Origin: Neoconidiobolus thromboides FSU 785
Taxonomy: Eukaryota > Entomophthoromycota > Entomophthoromycetes > Entomophthorales > Neoconidiobolaceae
Assembly: GCA_025603075.1 (NCBI GenBank)
Contig: MU626335.1
Span: forward strand, 1 to 64,000
Direction of reading: 5' to 3'
Length of the DNA: 64,000 bases
Numbering within the stretch: position 1 is the first letter of the stretch; each line of letters starts with the position of its first letter. Positions 10,064 to 22,700 of this stretch are shown here, one piece after another. The notes under the pieces were generated by a model. It did not search any database, was not told where the DNA came from, and saw nothing but the letters and a program-made list of their open reading frames with translations. The translations under genes were made by a program, and so were the position numbers.

Positions 10064-11712
10064 ACATGCTTTTAATTGCGCTAATTTTGATAACTATTAA
10101 ATAAATAAATTTTTAACTGATAAATCCTTATTGCTTGCTTAGATTTGTTGTATACATTATGGTTTATTTTTGTACTGTTTATAAAGTACCTAAACAATGC
10201 ATACAAATATTAAAAAAAGAGTTCACTTGTTAGTATTCAAACTAAAGCCTTTAAATTATTTAAAATTGCAGCAGCTAAAATTTTATTTAGATTATATAAA
10301 CAATAATGTTAATAGCGCACTTCTGGTCTATGTCCCAATGGTTTATTTTATTTTATTTCATTTTTAAATATGACATTCAAAGGCTATTTATTAAATATCA
10401 ATTGAAGTAAATTAGATTGAAGATGTCTTATTTTTAAACCAATTAAAGTCATGATAAGAATTATAAAAGTAGCCAAAATTATTTGTACAGAATTTTTATT
10501 AAAATATTATCAACGAGTATAATATCAATAGGTAGTGTTTAGATAAGATTCTACTACTTATTATAAATAATTTTACGTATGAAGATGTTTTTTATGATTT
10601 CATCACTTTTTCCATTTTTCAAGCGCCATTTGAGTGGAAAAGCTATCAGCAAAATTCTTGAAAAAACATATCGCCATATATAAAAGAAGTCACAAAATCT
10701 GATAAAGAAATGAAGTCAGTAAGATTGGCAGTTTATAAAGTATAGATGTTTTGTGCGAACCAACAAAAACTAATAATCAATTCCGAATAATTTGAGTCTG
10801 AGTCAATAAAACTTCCAAGAAATTTGTAACTAAGATGTTTTTTAGTAAGTTAGAAGCATTGAGATTATTTATAGAAAGTTAGATCGATAATTTAAGGTAT
10901 CGTATGCTTTATATTTATAGAAGCTAGGATAACCACATTTGTTGTTCAGTGCAGAAAATCAACTTTTCACATTATTCTTTAGGTCATGGATGGTACTATA
11001 AAATTTAAAATATCTTAAGCAGGAAAATGAACGAGGCCTATGGTAATTAAGGAATCTGATAATTGATAATTGATAGCTGAACAAAAGATTCTCATCAGTA
11101 GTTGATCTATGAGTTTAGATAAAATCAAAGTAAAGGCATAGTAGCTATGCAAAAGTATACATACACCTAAAGATAGTTGAATACTTATATCTTTAAAAAA
11201 AGAATTACATCACGTTAGTCTAAGCTTCCTTTTGCTATGAATCCTAATTTTTATCATTAAATCACCCTTAGTATGTATGAAAGAAAACCCTATATGTTAT
11301 CTAAATATCTCTTTATTAAAATATGCGCAAATTTATAAATTAAATAAAGCGTAAACTTACATACTAAAGTATCATCTAAAACAGAGCCTTCCTTAATAGG
11401 GGATTATTTATACTTTTTAAGCACGGAGTAATTGTTTAGTTGAAAGTATAATGATTTGTTAATAATCTCAAGGTTTAATTTAGAACACTACCTGTTCTCA
11501 ATAAAATTTCATAAGAACTAAAATATAAAATGATTGTTTTTTTACCATATCCCCCGTATTATAATCTTATTTAAAAAATACCAACTTTAATGGCAAAATC
11601 TATTGTTTTTAAAAACCATAGTTCAAGCTTAATTTATTATTTTTTATATCACAAAATGTAAAAAAATAGTATATAAATAGTTGAGTCGCACAATTCTTTT
11701 GACAAAATTAAT
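10064..11712. other. Intergenic; one MITE and the promoter of the 11713 gene
   Basis: No gene recognised on either strand. It holds a MITE at 10577-10679 and a TATATAAA box at 11670-11677, 43 bp before the next ATG. Confidence 0.5.
10577..10679 (+). mobile_element. MITE, TGGGGATG family, diverged ends
   Basis: The core is clear (CATCACTTTTTCCATTTTTC, AAGCGCCATTTGAGTGG). The termini have drifted (GTATGAAGATG and ATCGCCATAT). Confidence 0.75.
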
Positions 11713-12249
11713 ATGAAAACTGAAGAAGCTGATTTAATGTGTAATTGTGCTACAAAGCAAAATGAAATTGTAAATGAAATCGATAACGAAGTCGATAATG
11801 AAGTCGATAATAAAATTTATATGTACTCTTCTATTATTTTCCTTCACAAAAAAGTGAGTGAAATGAGCGTTCATTTAAACAATATTAATACTCTTGAATA
11901 TTTCGGATATGAAATATTAGATACAGATAGGCATTTGATTGACCATTATTATTCAGTCAAAAACGGAGAGATTGTTAACTTGTTATGTAAGCATGACCTT
12001 AAATTTTTGAAAAAGAACTCAATAATACCAATTTACAAATTAACTCTTTTAGTTGTTTGTTTATTAGCTCTATATCATCTACCAGCTTTGAATCTACGTC
12101 ACTTGTTACCTATTTATCTTATCCGTGCAAAAGATTTGCTTGATCAAATAATTGCATTATCTAAACACACAAAGTTGACATTTACCAATTATTATTATAT
12201 CGATCTCACAAATGTATTGTGCTCGTATTTACTGCCACATATTCATTAA
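11713..12249 (+). CDS. Small helical protein, family member A (unknown function)
   Basis: 178 residues, single exon, with a TATATAAA box 43 bp upstream. I do not recognise a named family. The N-terminus has a short acidic repeat (NEIDNEVDNEVDNK). The C-terminal 90 residues carry a pattern shared with the proteins at 30695-31360 and 47558-48112: a KFLKKN motif, then IYKLTLL, a run of Leu, a second helix around YLIRAKDLLDQI and a third around LTFTNYYYIDLTNVL. No signal peptide, zinc cluster or other DNA-binding motif is visible. The hydrophobic helices look like packing surfaces rather than clear membrane spans. A weak resemblance to the C-terminal part of the transcription-factor-like protein encoded at 14945-16686 suggests it could derive from such a domain. 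That is speculative. Confidence 0.65.
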   Translation: MKTEEADLMCNCATKQNEIVNEIDNEVDNEVDNKIYMYSSIIFLHKKVSEMSVHLNNINTLEYFGYEILDTDRHLIDHYYSVKNGEIVNLLCKHDLKFLKKNSIIPIYKLTLLVVCLLALYHLPALNLRHLLPIYLIRAKDLLDQIIALSKHTKLTFTNYYYIDLTNVLCSYLLPHIH

Positions 12250-14944
12250 ACTTCCTCTAACAGCTTTAAGTTAAGTCAAATAGTTTAATATGGTATTTAA
12301 ATAAATATTTCCTTTCCAAAAGTTTTGCTTTTATTTTTACTAAACTTACACTAATTAATATCATAATCTGGAAGTATGTTATTAAAAATGAATTTAATTT
12401 TATAATTTCTCAATCAAACTTATTTTAGCTTTAAATAAATTTGTGTTTTAAACTAATCAGATCTCCTATTCCCAAATGTTTACTCCAAAGAAACCCTTGA
12501 GGTTTAAAAAAGATGAAATCGGAGATCAACAGGATCAGAAAAAGGTACTTAGGCTAGTTGAGATATCCTAGTTTTTCCTTCCCAATACTTGAGGAGAATG
12601 TGTTGTATAGACTAATATTTCTAATATTTCTAAAGCAATAAAAAGGACTCGAAATGTAGGTAAACTATAACTTTTAATGATAAATAAAGGTTGGCTAGGC
12701 TAAATCTCAAGTTTTTTTATCACCTATTAGATTGTAAAAATATGTATATTATAATATAAAAATAACCTTGGAGTCATTTAATATATTTAAATTAAAACTA
12801 TAACCTTATATCTATTTAGTTTTATAGCATATTAAAAATACTATCAGACTTCTCATTTGATCCTCTTTCATTACTATCTTTAAGTTTTAACGCTATTTTA
12901 TTTTTGGTGTAAATTTCCTAATTAATAATTGATTTTAATTTAACATTATTTTTATATTTCAATCATAACAACAATATTTTTAGTTGGAAGGTCTGCTCAG
13001 GACAATGTCTTGTTGCAGATTAATGCATATGAAAATCAAGGATAAATAAAATCCACTGTTTTCATTTATGGTTTACGCACCTTTACAAAAAAACAATGTT
13101 TGCAATAAAAGTTTTGCCATTTACTTAAAAAACTTTGCCCAATTTTACATAAACTTAAGGCTAAATTTTTCACACCTATAGGAATGTGCAGTTTTTTCAA
13201 GCAAATGGTAAAACTTTTATTACACATTGCTTTTTTTGTAAAGGTGCGTAAACCATAAATGAAAATGATATGGTATTATTTTGAACCAATAAACAATAAT
13301 CCAGAATGTCTTTTTTGATTTCGCTTTTTTGTCCCTTTTTTACTTTATATTAAATAGAAAAAACTATGAAATAAAACCCAAAAAGATATGTTCAACTACT
13401 ATATTATGTAGGCAAATAAATTTACGTTGCAAAGTTTGCCATAATTTAATTTTACTCTACAAAAATTGGTGAGCATAGCTTATCCATAGCATGGTGCTCA
13501 AGTAATCAACTTAAAACTTCATATTTTCAAGGTTTAAAAAAATAAACAAAGTTAAGTTTTTTGATACAAAAAACTCAAAACTCATGAAAATAGAGATAGA
13601 GAAATATATTAGTAAGTGAAAAAAGTGGTTAGACTAGTACAGATAAGATTTTTCTGTAACTATTATGGAAGGTAAATTGGAATACCTAATGCTTTTAAAG
13701 AAAGAGTCCCATTCAAATTGGCCCAAGCCAGAGTATTGGTTTTAAAGCATATTAAGGTCTGAATTTACATTTCTTATAAACATTTCTACTCTGATACTTT
13801 ATATTAAAGCAATTATAGAGCGATTCAAATGATAATTTGATAAGGCTTTCAACTATAAATAAGTAATTTTAAAAGCTAACTAGACTAAATTATACAAAAT
13901 AACCTATTTCTCATTTCGGCTTTTTTCGAAACCTCAACTAAACTAGCTCATAACTTTATTTTTAATCAATCATGAAAAAAATATCTAAACAAAATTTTAT
14001 TCTCAATCAATATCATAATGCTAATGATCAAATAACGATTATCAATCTAAGTTAAAATTTACAGCTAAAAAGTTAAATTTAAATACATCCAATAGTCACA
14101 CTATGGATAGAATCTCACCAATTCTGTACTTTTAATCTTTAATTAAATTAAGTGCATAGTTTTATTATGTAATATATCAAAAAAAACCAATCAATATGAG
14201 CCAAAATGACTTCACGATGACATCAATTACAAAACGATCAAAGAACGGCATTTATTAAGGATAAGTTACATAAAGAATAAGTCTGAAATTTATCAGATGA
14301 AATTCCTAAATACACTAAAATTGAATCATATTGCTATTTTAAAGTTCAATTATCAATTCTCTTCAAAATACTAGGTAATGATGAAATTAAGTGAGTATAA
14401 TTAAAGTTTATCCAGCTAAGTATTACAAAGTATACAAACACTATGGATTTGCGGATATTTTACCGACAGATATTCGGTATATTGTCATAAAGTTTACTTC
14501 TTTGCAGTTTTATATAGAAACAGTCAAAAAAGGTAGTAAAATGATCCTATTTTGGCTTAATACATTGCTTGATGCTAAGAAAACTATCTGTTTCATGTTT
14601 AATGGATTTATCTAGAATTAGTGGGATTTTACATTATATAATATGTACCCAATGCTAAGTAGGTTTGTCTTTGCTATATTTGTATAAAAATTACACATAA
14701 CTTTTACCACTATTTTAATTGTTCCAAAATATTAACATGACAACTACACTTTAAGAATAAATACAAAGTGATTGGCTGATCTTATCTATTTACTATTTGT
14801 AATGTTTAAAATAAATATTAAATACCAAACCAGATAATCAATTTATGTTGAGAAATATGGATAAGGGTGATGATTTCTTGGCCACCACAGAAAGTATAAA
14901 ATGAGGAAAATTCTCTTTAAGGCACCTTTTTAAAAACATATTAA
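12250..14944. other. Intergenic; foldback element inside
   Basis: No coding gene recognised; an open frame at 14391-14615 begins at GTG and has no coding character. It contains the long-terminal-inverted-repeat element at 13059-13265. A TATA-like GTATAAAATG lies near 14895, about 50 bp before the next start. Confidence 0.5.
13059..13265. mobile_element. Foldback/MITE element with ~75 bp terminal inverted repeats
   Basis: The left arm (13059 to about 13132) begins TTTTCATTTATGGTTTACGC. The right arm (about 13190-13265) is its inverse complement, ending ACCATAAATGAAAA. Both arms contain ACCTTTACAAAAAAAnCAATG and AATAAAAGTTTTnCCATTT. A ~57 bp unpaired centre separates them. There is no ORF. It is unrelated to the 105 bp MITE family and is the only copy seen here. 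Confidence 0.8.
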
Positions 14945-16686
14945 ATGAGCGATGAAAGAGAACTTAGTGCTAAATTTCTAAACTTAAAATCAAAGGTTAA
15001 AAAATTTGAAAAACTGTTTGATACTTTTTTGAGTTTAGAAAAAAATCGAATTGACTTCAAATTAAATCGAAAAATAGCTTCAAGTAAAGTCCATCAATTA
15101 ATTTTAGGTTTGGTTTTCAACGCTACTACAATACCTTTAATAAGGTCCCCTTTAGGAACAGGTACTTTTGTATGTTATATTTTGTATTTACGCTTATTGG
15201 TTTTTTAGACTATGAACAGTTTACACATTACTTATCCAAATTATATTTTTATTTCCAAGATTCCATTGATTTTTTTATTGAGGAATATTTACTTGAGTCT
15301 GATTTAAATCCAAACGATTTAGAATTATTAAGGGATTCCATTTGTATGATTGGTTATAAGCTAGCATACTATTTGAAATCTGTTAACTTATTGACACTAA
15401 ATCAAAATTATTTTTACAAAAAATTAAAATTAAAGCTCGTCCTTGAAACTGGTGATGTCACGATGATATCATTTGTTGCATGGGTTATGATACTTTATAT
15501 GGAAATAAGTTATGGTGAATATGAATTAGCATCTTATTCAAAAGGTAAACTCTATAACTTTATAATAAATTCCCTTATGCTAAAATGTTTTTTTATATTT
15601 AATTCCATTTTACATAGTTAGATTAGTGAAGTAAGTATCATGTTTTTAATATAATGGAATTGTATTAATTACATCTTTAGATTATCACATATCATTGGGT
15701 TACAATCAAAAATATTAAAAAATACGGAAGTAAACCCATTTCGTTCAAAAATGTTAAATTATAATTTATTGTGGAGCTTGTATACCAATTACATCATTCA
15801 AATCAATCTTCATTATAATATACCAAGGATTGATATCCCTGTATGTGATCTCACTATTACTGACAACCAAATTAATATGATGTATTTTTATCCTAAAGAT
15901 ATCGTAAGTATATTAAGTTAAATTTAGATTAAAAGTTAAATTTTGCTATAGGGTGGATCAATTGCTCCTTTCTCGTTTAAAGTAGCGCAACTGTCATTAA
16001 ACCAAACAATTCAAAAGATATATTTATTATCAAAAGAGTGTAAAAGCCAAAGGGGTAACTACAACAAACTAAGGGATGATAGTGTGAAGATATTATTATT
16101 TATAAACAAATGTATGAATTCCTATATCACTTGGGAGACGAAATTTTTGAATAAGGACGAAAATGTATTCAATGATTCAAACTTTATTGGGAAACTTTAT
16201 TACTATACAGCATTTAAACACCAATATTTATTGACACTGATTTTATTTAAAAAAATCAACAGAGTGAAGCATAATAACAAAATATCAATTCATCAGTTCT
16301 TAAGTAATTATTCTTTACCCTCGATCCAAGCAATCAAAGAAAAATTAGTATCAACGTACAATATTATTGATAGTTATTTTAGTAACAAATACTCACAGTT
16401 TCATTCCGATTTGTTCTTTATTACAAACTATAAATCAGTACTTCCATTATATAGTTTAAGTCTAATTTATGGGAAGTCGGATAAAGAGGATGGAAACTAT
16501 AAACAGCTAATACGAAAAATCAAGCTATTGTCAAAACATTGGCCTATTTTAAATAGCTATCTTGAATTAAAATTTTGGCCTTTCATTGAAAGTGGTAAGT
16601 TATCTTTGTGTATCTTTTTCTTACTAATAATTAGTAACAGCTTAGGTAGAAGGAAGGTCTTGACAACTACTAATTCATCAATATAA
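14945..16686 (+). CDS. Fungal transcription-factor-like protein (fungal_trans-type domain) lacking a zinc cluster, six exons
   Basis: Exons by phase and splice signals: 14945-15161, 15209-15544, 15618-15630, 15681-15903, 15952-16594, 16646-16686; total 1473 nt, 490 residues, in frame throughout. Features typical of the regulatory domain of Zn2Cys6 activators appear in order: a short coiled coil (residues ~10-35), helical repeats, SYSKVRLVKLSHIIGLQSK spanning the 13-nt exon, LLWSLYTNYIIQIN, then PFSFKVAQLSLNQTIQKIYL. The usual N-terminal six-Cys zinc cluster is absent: the ATG at 14945 starts just before the coiled coil, with a TATA-like element about 50 bp upstream. It may act as a partner or repressor, or be a truncated paralogue. 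Introns 3, 4 and 5 have GTAAGT donors. The first donor (GTACTT) is weak. The last intron is 51 nt and in frame, so its retention would also give an open product. Confidence 0.72.
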
Positions 16687-17094
16687 TCATAATGAAATTT
16701 ACAGGATTTACAGATATCAGTAAAAAAATCAGAATAATTATTGCAAATAAAAGCAAAATAAGCGTATTGCAGCTTATTTATTAATCTTTAGTACTAAACA
16801 TCAAAAAATTATTAGAATAAAAATTAATAATAAAATTTATAGAGTCAGTTATAGTTTTCATATGCATAATTAATAATAATTTAATATAACTATACTTATA
16901 ATTAACAAATTTTCGGATCATGTATAAATATTCAATTTTTTAAAAAAAATTGACCCAATCAATCCTTAGATTTATATTTCGGAGAAATATTGTCCAATTA
17001 AAGTTGAAAATGGAATTTTCAAAGGAGGGTATTAATTGAGTACAGTAAAAAATTTATAAGTAAATAAAATTATAATTTTTTAGATTGATTTAAT

Positions 17095-17201
17095 ATATGG
17101 GGATGATTTTTTTGATTTCATTACTTTTTCCACCTTTTAAGCGCTATTCAAGCGGAAAATTTGTTAGTAAAATTCTTAAACACAAAAATACATCCCCATA
17201 T
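17095..17201 (+). mobile_element. MITE, TGGGGATG family
   Basis: Both termini intact (ATATGGGGATG, CATCCCCATAT); core CTTTTAAGCGCTATTCAAGC. Confidence 0.9.
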
Positions 17202-17259
17202 TTAAAAGGTAGTTTGTATTTTTTTAAAACATTAAATGTTATATAAAAAATAGAATTTT

Positions 17260-17364
17260 ATATGGGGATGTATTTTTGTTTAAGAATTTTACTAACAAAT
17301 CTTCCACTCAAATAGCGCCTAAAAAGTGGAAAAAATAATGAAGTTAAAAAAAACACTCCCATAT
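17260..17364 (-). mobile_element. MITE, TGGGGATG family
   Basis: Left end ATATGGGGATG, right end ACTCCCATAT, core ATAGCGCCTAAAAAGTGG. Second of three copies within 400 bp. Confidence 0.88.
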
Positions 17365-17380
17365 GTTACATTTTGACAGT

Positions 17381-17487
17381 ATATGGGGATGTGTTTGTTT
17401 AAAAATTTTACTAACAATATTTCTGCTCAAATAGTGCTTAAAAGATGGGAAAAGTGATGAAGTCAAAAAAAAAACATCCCTCCTATA
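17381..17487 (-). mobile_element. MITE, TGGGGATG family
   Basis: Starts ATATGGGGATG; right end disturbed (CATCCCTCCTATAT). Same orientation as its left neighbour, 16 bp away. Confidence 0.85.
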
Positions 17488-17860
17488 TTTTTAGCTTAAA
17501 TACTTATAATGTAAAAAACTGTATTTAAGCAATGGTTATTTCAAATATATTTATATTAAAAAAACTATAGTTAAAACTGTAGAAAATTATATAATGTTAA
17601 ATTAAGTTATTGAAAATAGGATTTCTTTTATAGTTGTTAAAATAAAACAAAATAGTTAAATGAAATGTATATAAACTTTTTATAATTATAATATATATAA
17701 AATTAGAAAAAAAGAAATTTGATCATTATTTTTTAAATCATTTTTAATTACTAAAGTTTAAATATAAAATTATATTTAATAAAATTATATTTTCATAATA
17801 CACTTTTAAAACTAACAATAATTTAATTGAAATTGGTCAAAAGTATAGTCCAAGCTTTAT

Positions 17861-17964
17861 GTATATAAAAGTATTTTTTCAACTTCACCTTTTCTCTTTT
17901 AAACACTATTTAAGTAGAAAATTGCTAGTACAATTCTTAAACCCAAAAATACATCCTTATGTAT
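17861..17964 (+). mobile_element. MITE, TGGGGATG family, old copy
   Basis: Core recognisable (TTTTAAACACTATTTAAGT, TTGCTAGTACAATTC, AAAAATACATCC). The terminal G and C runs are eroded. Confidence 0.6.
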
Positions 17965-18370
17965 TATATATTAACTTTTTTTAAAATACAAGTCTCCAAT
18001 AGCAACTATAAATTCAACCAAATTTTAACTATAATTTTAATTAAAATGTTAAATTTTTAAATTGAGATTACTCAACAAAGCATTATCTAAGTCAAGGGTA
18101 GCTAGTAAAAATAAGTACAAACTTGATGTTGTTTATATAAAAATTTTCAGATTAATAAACTAATAAATTAATCAAATACAATCATATGATTAAATAACTC
18201 TGGGTATTTTAGGTACTAGAAATTTTGCTTAAGCGTTAAATCGGAGACTTTAAACCCTAGATTGTAATTCGTTTTATTTATAATTAGTTTATTAACCTAC
18301 TATAATTATTATTAATAATTTCCTTGAATAGTTATGAGCCAAAAATCTAGTATGTTATAAATTGAGATAA

Positions 18371-18475
18371 CATTTGGGGATGTTTTTTTGGCTTCATCAC
18401 TTTTTCCACCTTTTAAGCACTACTTTAGTGGAAGAATTGCTAGTAAAATTCTTAAATACAAAAATCAGCCCCATT
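18371..18475 (+). mobile_element. MITE, TGGGGATG family
   Basis: TTTGGGGATG at left, CAGCCCCATTTTA at right; core CTTTTAAGCACTACTTTAGT. Confidence 0.82.
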
Positions 18476-18551
18476 TTATGTAACCGTTTGATAGTGATTT
18501 AATTTTTAAGTAATAGAAAAATTTCATCCAAAATCTTATTTCAAATGTTGA

Positions 18552-18655
18552 ATATGGTAGTGTTTTGGACTTCATTATTTTTTCCATCTTTTAAGCGCTG
18601 TTTGAGTGGAAAAATTGTTAGTAAAATTCTTAAATACAAAAATACATCCCCATAT
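18552..18655 (+). mobile_element. MITE, TGGGGATG family
   Basis: Right terminus perfect (ACATCCCCATAT); left terminus changed to ATATGGTAGTG. The core CTTTTAAGCGCTGTTTGAGTGG is well kept. Confidence 0.85.
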
Positions 18656-19799
18656 AATGAGATATTTATTACATTATTAGATGATATATTCTTTAAAATT
18701 ACGATTTTAAACGTAAACAATATATCAATTTTGCTTATTTAGTTTACTGTGTTTATTTTGTTATATACTAGAATATTTAAAGGATTTTTTATACTATAGA
18801 TACAAAATCAAAATATTCATCATTGCCAAGGATTATTTATGTAATATTTAAATTTTAATTATTGAAATCCAAATATACTAATTACTCTAGAAAATTTAAA
18901 TTATCTAACAATTAACGTTTATTTATTACACCAAAACATGATTTTATCTTATCGAATTTATTCCATAAAAGTAAAGAACATATTGATATGTTTAATAAAA
19001 TAGAATATCAAAGATATTTTTATCTAACCTTTCTTAAATAGTTCTAAGAGTACATCTATATGCGGTTATTTTAACTAATGATATTTACCTTCTCTTTAAT
19101 CTATTCCTCAACATATAAGAGTTTTTATCTTGTAATATACTTCATAATACAACAATACATCTTTTATACATTTTTTTAAATTTGTTATATAGAATACATA
19201 ATAAATTATGTTTTTTGCACTTTTTTTACACTTCATTTTTATTTTTCCCTTGATAAGTTACTAAGGTGATACTATACAATGTGATATTCCCAAGTTCATA
19301 AAGTACACCAAAGTAAAAATTGCTTTTAGAAAATATAATTTATATATTGAAGTAATTTAAAAACTCAAATCGTAAATAGAATTTTTTAACTGATTTTGCT
19401 CAACTTTAAAATTATAGGGGCTTTTATAAATAGCTTCAATTTTTCAGTTAAGAACTACAGGTAAGAATATGGAATTGCAACATCAAGATGTTTTTATATA
19501 TTAACGAGTTAGTTGTTAGATATAAGTCTTTTCTGTTGCAAGTAATAACTTGCTTATTTTATTAACCAAGGATCTGAAGTCTTTAGTGTTGATCTTTATG
19601 TTTATCTTTATAAAACTTAATTGAATTAAATATATACAATTTGTCTTAATAGGGTCCTCCTCCTATGGACAAGTCTTTTGATGTTTTAATATTTGACAAT
19701 AATGATTAGAAAAAGAAATAGTAGCAATAAAAATATATCAATTTTTTCTAAAAGAATACTTTTTTATTAAATTATTTTATGAGAAGATAAATATTAGTT

Positions 19800-22700
19800 T
19801 TAATCTTGATTTTGTTCGTCTAAAACTTGTTGTTGTACCATTTCGAAATAGACTCCTTGTTGAGATAAAAGCTCATCATGACTTCCTCTTTCAACAATGT
19901 GTCCATCCTTTAATACTAAAATTACATCAGCACCCTGAATAGTAGATAATCTATGGGCAATCGATAGAGTAGTACGGCCTTTTGCTGCTTTATCCAATGC
20001 TTGCTGTACAACTTTTTCTGATTCAGCATCAAGAGCAGAGGTAGCTTCATCTAGAAGTAAGATAGATGGGTTTCTAACAAGAGCACGTGCGATAGCAATA
20101 CGTTGTTTTTGACCACCTGATAATTGAGAGCCTTTTCCACCTACTTTAGTATCATAACCATTTGGTAAGGTAACAATAAAATCGTGAATATTAGCTGATT
20201 TAGCTGCATTTATAACATCATCCATAGTTGGTAAGGCTCCATATGTACGTGCACCAAACATAATATTGTCTTTAATTGAAAGATCATAAAGTGAAGGTTC
20301 TTGACCTACAAGAGCAATATTATCTCTTAAAGAAGGAAGATGGTAATCTCTTACATCAACACCATCAATCATAACCCTACCTCTTGAGACATCATAAAAG
20401 CGTTCCAAAAGACCAATAGATGTACTTTTACCACAGCCAGATGGTCCAACTAAAGCAACAAATTGACCAGGTTGGACTTCAAAATCGATACCTTTTAGAA
20501 TTTTTGCTCCTGGACGGGTAGGATAATGGAAATGTACACCTTCAAACTTAAGAGTACCACGAATAGGAGACTCATTCTTTTCGCTGGTTGAGGTTATTTT
20601 ACGCCCTGGACCTTCTTCAGTAGAATCAATATGAGGTTTACGATGAATAAGGTAGAAAATAGATGCAGCAGCATCACGAGCTTTGTTCATATCCGGGGCA
20701 TAGGCAAAAACTCTTGAAGCACCAGAAGCACCCATAATAAGAGCCATGAAAACGGTAAAGAAAGTTTGGACATTATATTCTCGAGTTGACATTAAAGTAC
20801 CACCATACCAAAATGCAAGAGCATTTACATAGAAATTACATGACATAGAAAGCGCAAATACAAATGAAGAGTAAACAGCGTTACGATAACCAGCTCTTAG
20901 TGGTTCTTCTAGAGCATGATGGTATTGTTCGCAAATTTGGTCTTCTTTAGTGAGTGAAGCTACGGTACGCATTGCAGCAGCATTCTCACAAGCCATATCA
21001 GCAGATTTGGAATAAGACTCCTTATTTTTCTTTTGGAAATTACGAATCATAGCAATACGTAAATAACCAGAATATAAAATTAATGGTAAACATGCAATAA
21101 CAACTAAAGCTAATTTCCATCCAAAAACTAAACCAACAATCATTGAGGAAATAAGATTAACGACTATATTGAGAATGGATCCAAATGTAACACCACTGAA
21201 ACCTTGAATATCTTGAGCATCTTGAGATAAAGCAGATATAAGGGAACCTGTAGAATTGGCATCACGATCAAACCAACCGATTTCTTGCCATAAAATTGAG
21301 TTAAAAGAATTCATTCTTAAGCGAGCTGATAATTTCTCTGAAGAAATAGCAAATCCAAATTGAGAACAAAGTTGTGCAATACCAGCAATTATGGCAATGA
21401 TAAATAACATAAGGGCCCAGTATGCAGTATCGTCTAATAATTTTTGTCCCGTCTGGTTAAAGGCATCCAATAAACTAGCAAAAATAATAGAAAAGAAAGG
21501 ATAAATTAATCCTAATACAATTGAACCAAAGGTACCAATGAGGATGAGATTGGTTTCTGGACGATTAGTTTTAATGATTTCCATAATTAACTCAGATAAT
21601 GGATTGCTGAATTCACTTGTTACACCTTCCTCAATATTGGATTTAACTGATAAAACTGAATTAGTAGTTGCAACTCTAACTATCTCGGTTTTTCCGTCCT
21701 TAGTTTCTACAACAGTTTCTACGTATTCAGTGGCGTCATTATCAATTTCTGGGACTTTTTCACTAACTTCAGCTGATTCCTTTTTACGGCGAATATCTTG
21801 GATTTCAACTAGTTTGCGATATGCACCATTAGGGCGTGCCATTAACTCATTGTGGTTACCAGTTTCAAGGACACGTCCTCTTTCCATCACAACAATTTTA
21901 TCTGCATTTTTGATTGTGGATAAACGATGAGCAATGACGATAGTTGTACGTCCTTGACTAGCACGATCTAAAGCTTCTTGAACAATACCTTCTGATTGAG
22001 TATCGAGTGCGGATGTAGCTTCATCTAAGAGTAAAACTTTTGGATCCTTTACTATAGCTCTAGCAATAGCAATACGTTGTTTTTGACCACCTGATAGTAA
22101 GAATCCACGTTCACCAACTTGAGTGTCATAGCCTAAAGGCAATCCGGTAATGAAGGTGTTAGCATTAGATTTAATGCAAGCTTCAATGATAAGTGGCATT
22201 TGTTCTTCTCTGGGAGCATGTTCATATTTTGTTCCAATTAAACCAATAGCGACGTTATCTGCAATAGTACCACTAAACAAAGTAGGTTCTTGAGATACTA
22301 AACCAAGTTGTTGTCTATACCATTTGAGATTTAATTTAGCAATATTGTGTCCATCAAGATGTACTTCACCAGAATCTGGGTCATAAAAACGCTCTAGAAG
22401 CTGAATGGTTGTTGATTTACCAGATCCTGAAGCCCCAACTAAAGCTACAGTGGTACCTGGTTCAATTTTCAAACTGTAATCGTCAAAGATTTGTACCTCT
22501 GTACGGGAAGGATAAGCGAAGCGAATGTTTTTGAACTCGATTTCACCAACAATTTGTGAGAGTTTTTCACCTTCTTTGGAATTAGATCTAATAGGTGGTA
22601 CACGATCAATAGCTTCAAAGAGTTTAGCGCCAGCTCCACGAGCATAGGTAACAGCTTGAAAGTGAGGAGGGACATTAGATAACGAAAAAGCACCGAGTAA

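Larger units (their letters stand above)
16687..19799. other. Intergenic region, MITE-rich
   Basis: No gene recognised. Six MITE copies lie between 17095 and 18655. The open frame at 18545-18742 is a fortuitous reading of the last copy. The right part (18700-19799) is featureless AT-rich sequence downstream of the ABC transporter gene. Confidence 0.55.

Noticed and set aside
18545-18742. 65-codon open frame
   Set aside because: It is the translation of the MITE at 18552-18655 plus adjacent AT-rich DNA.
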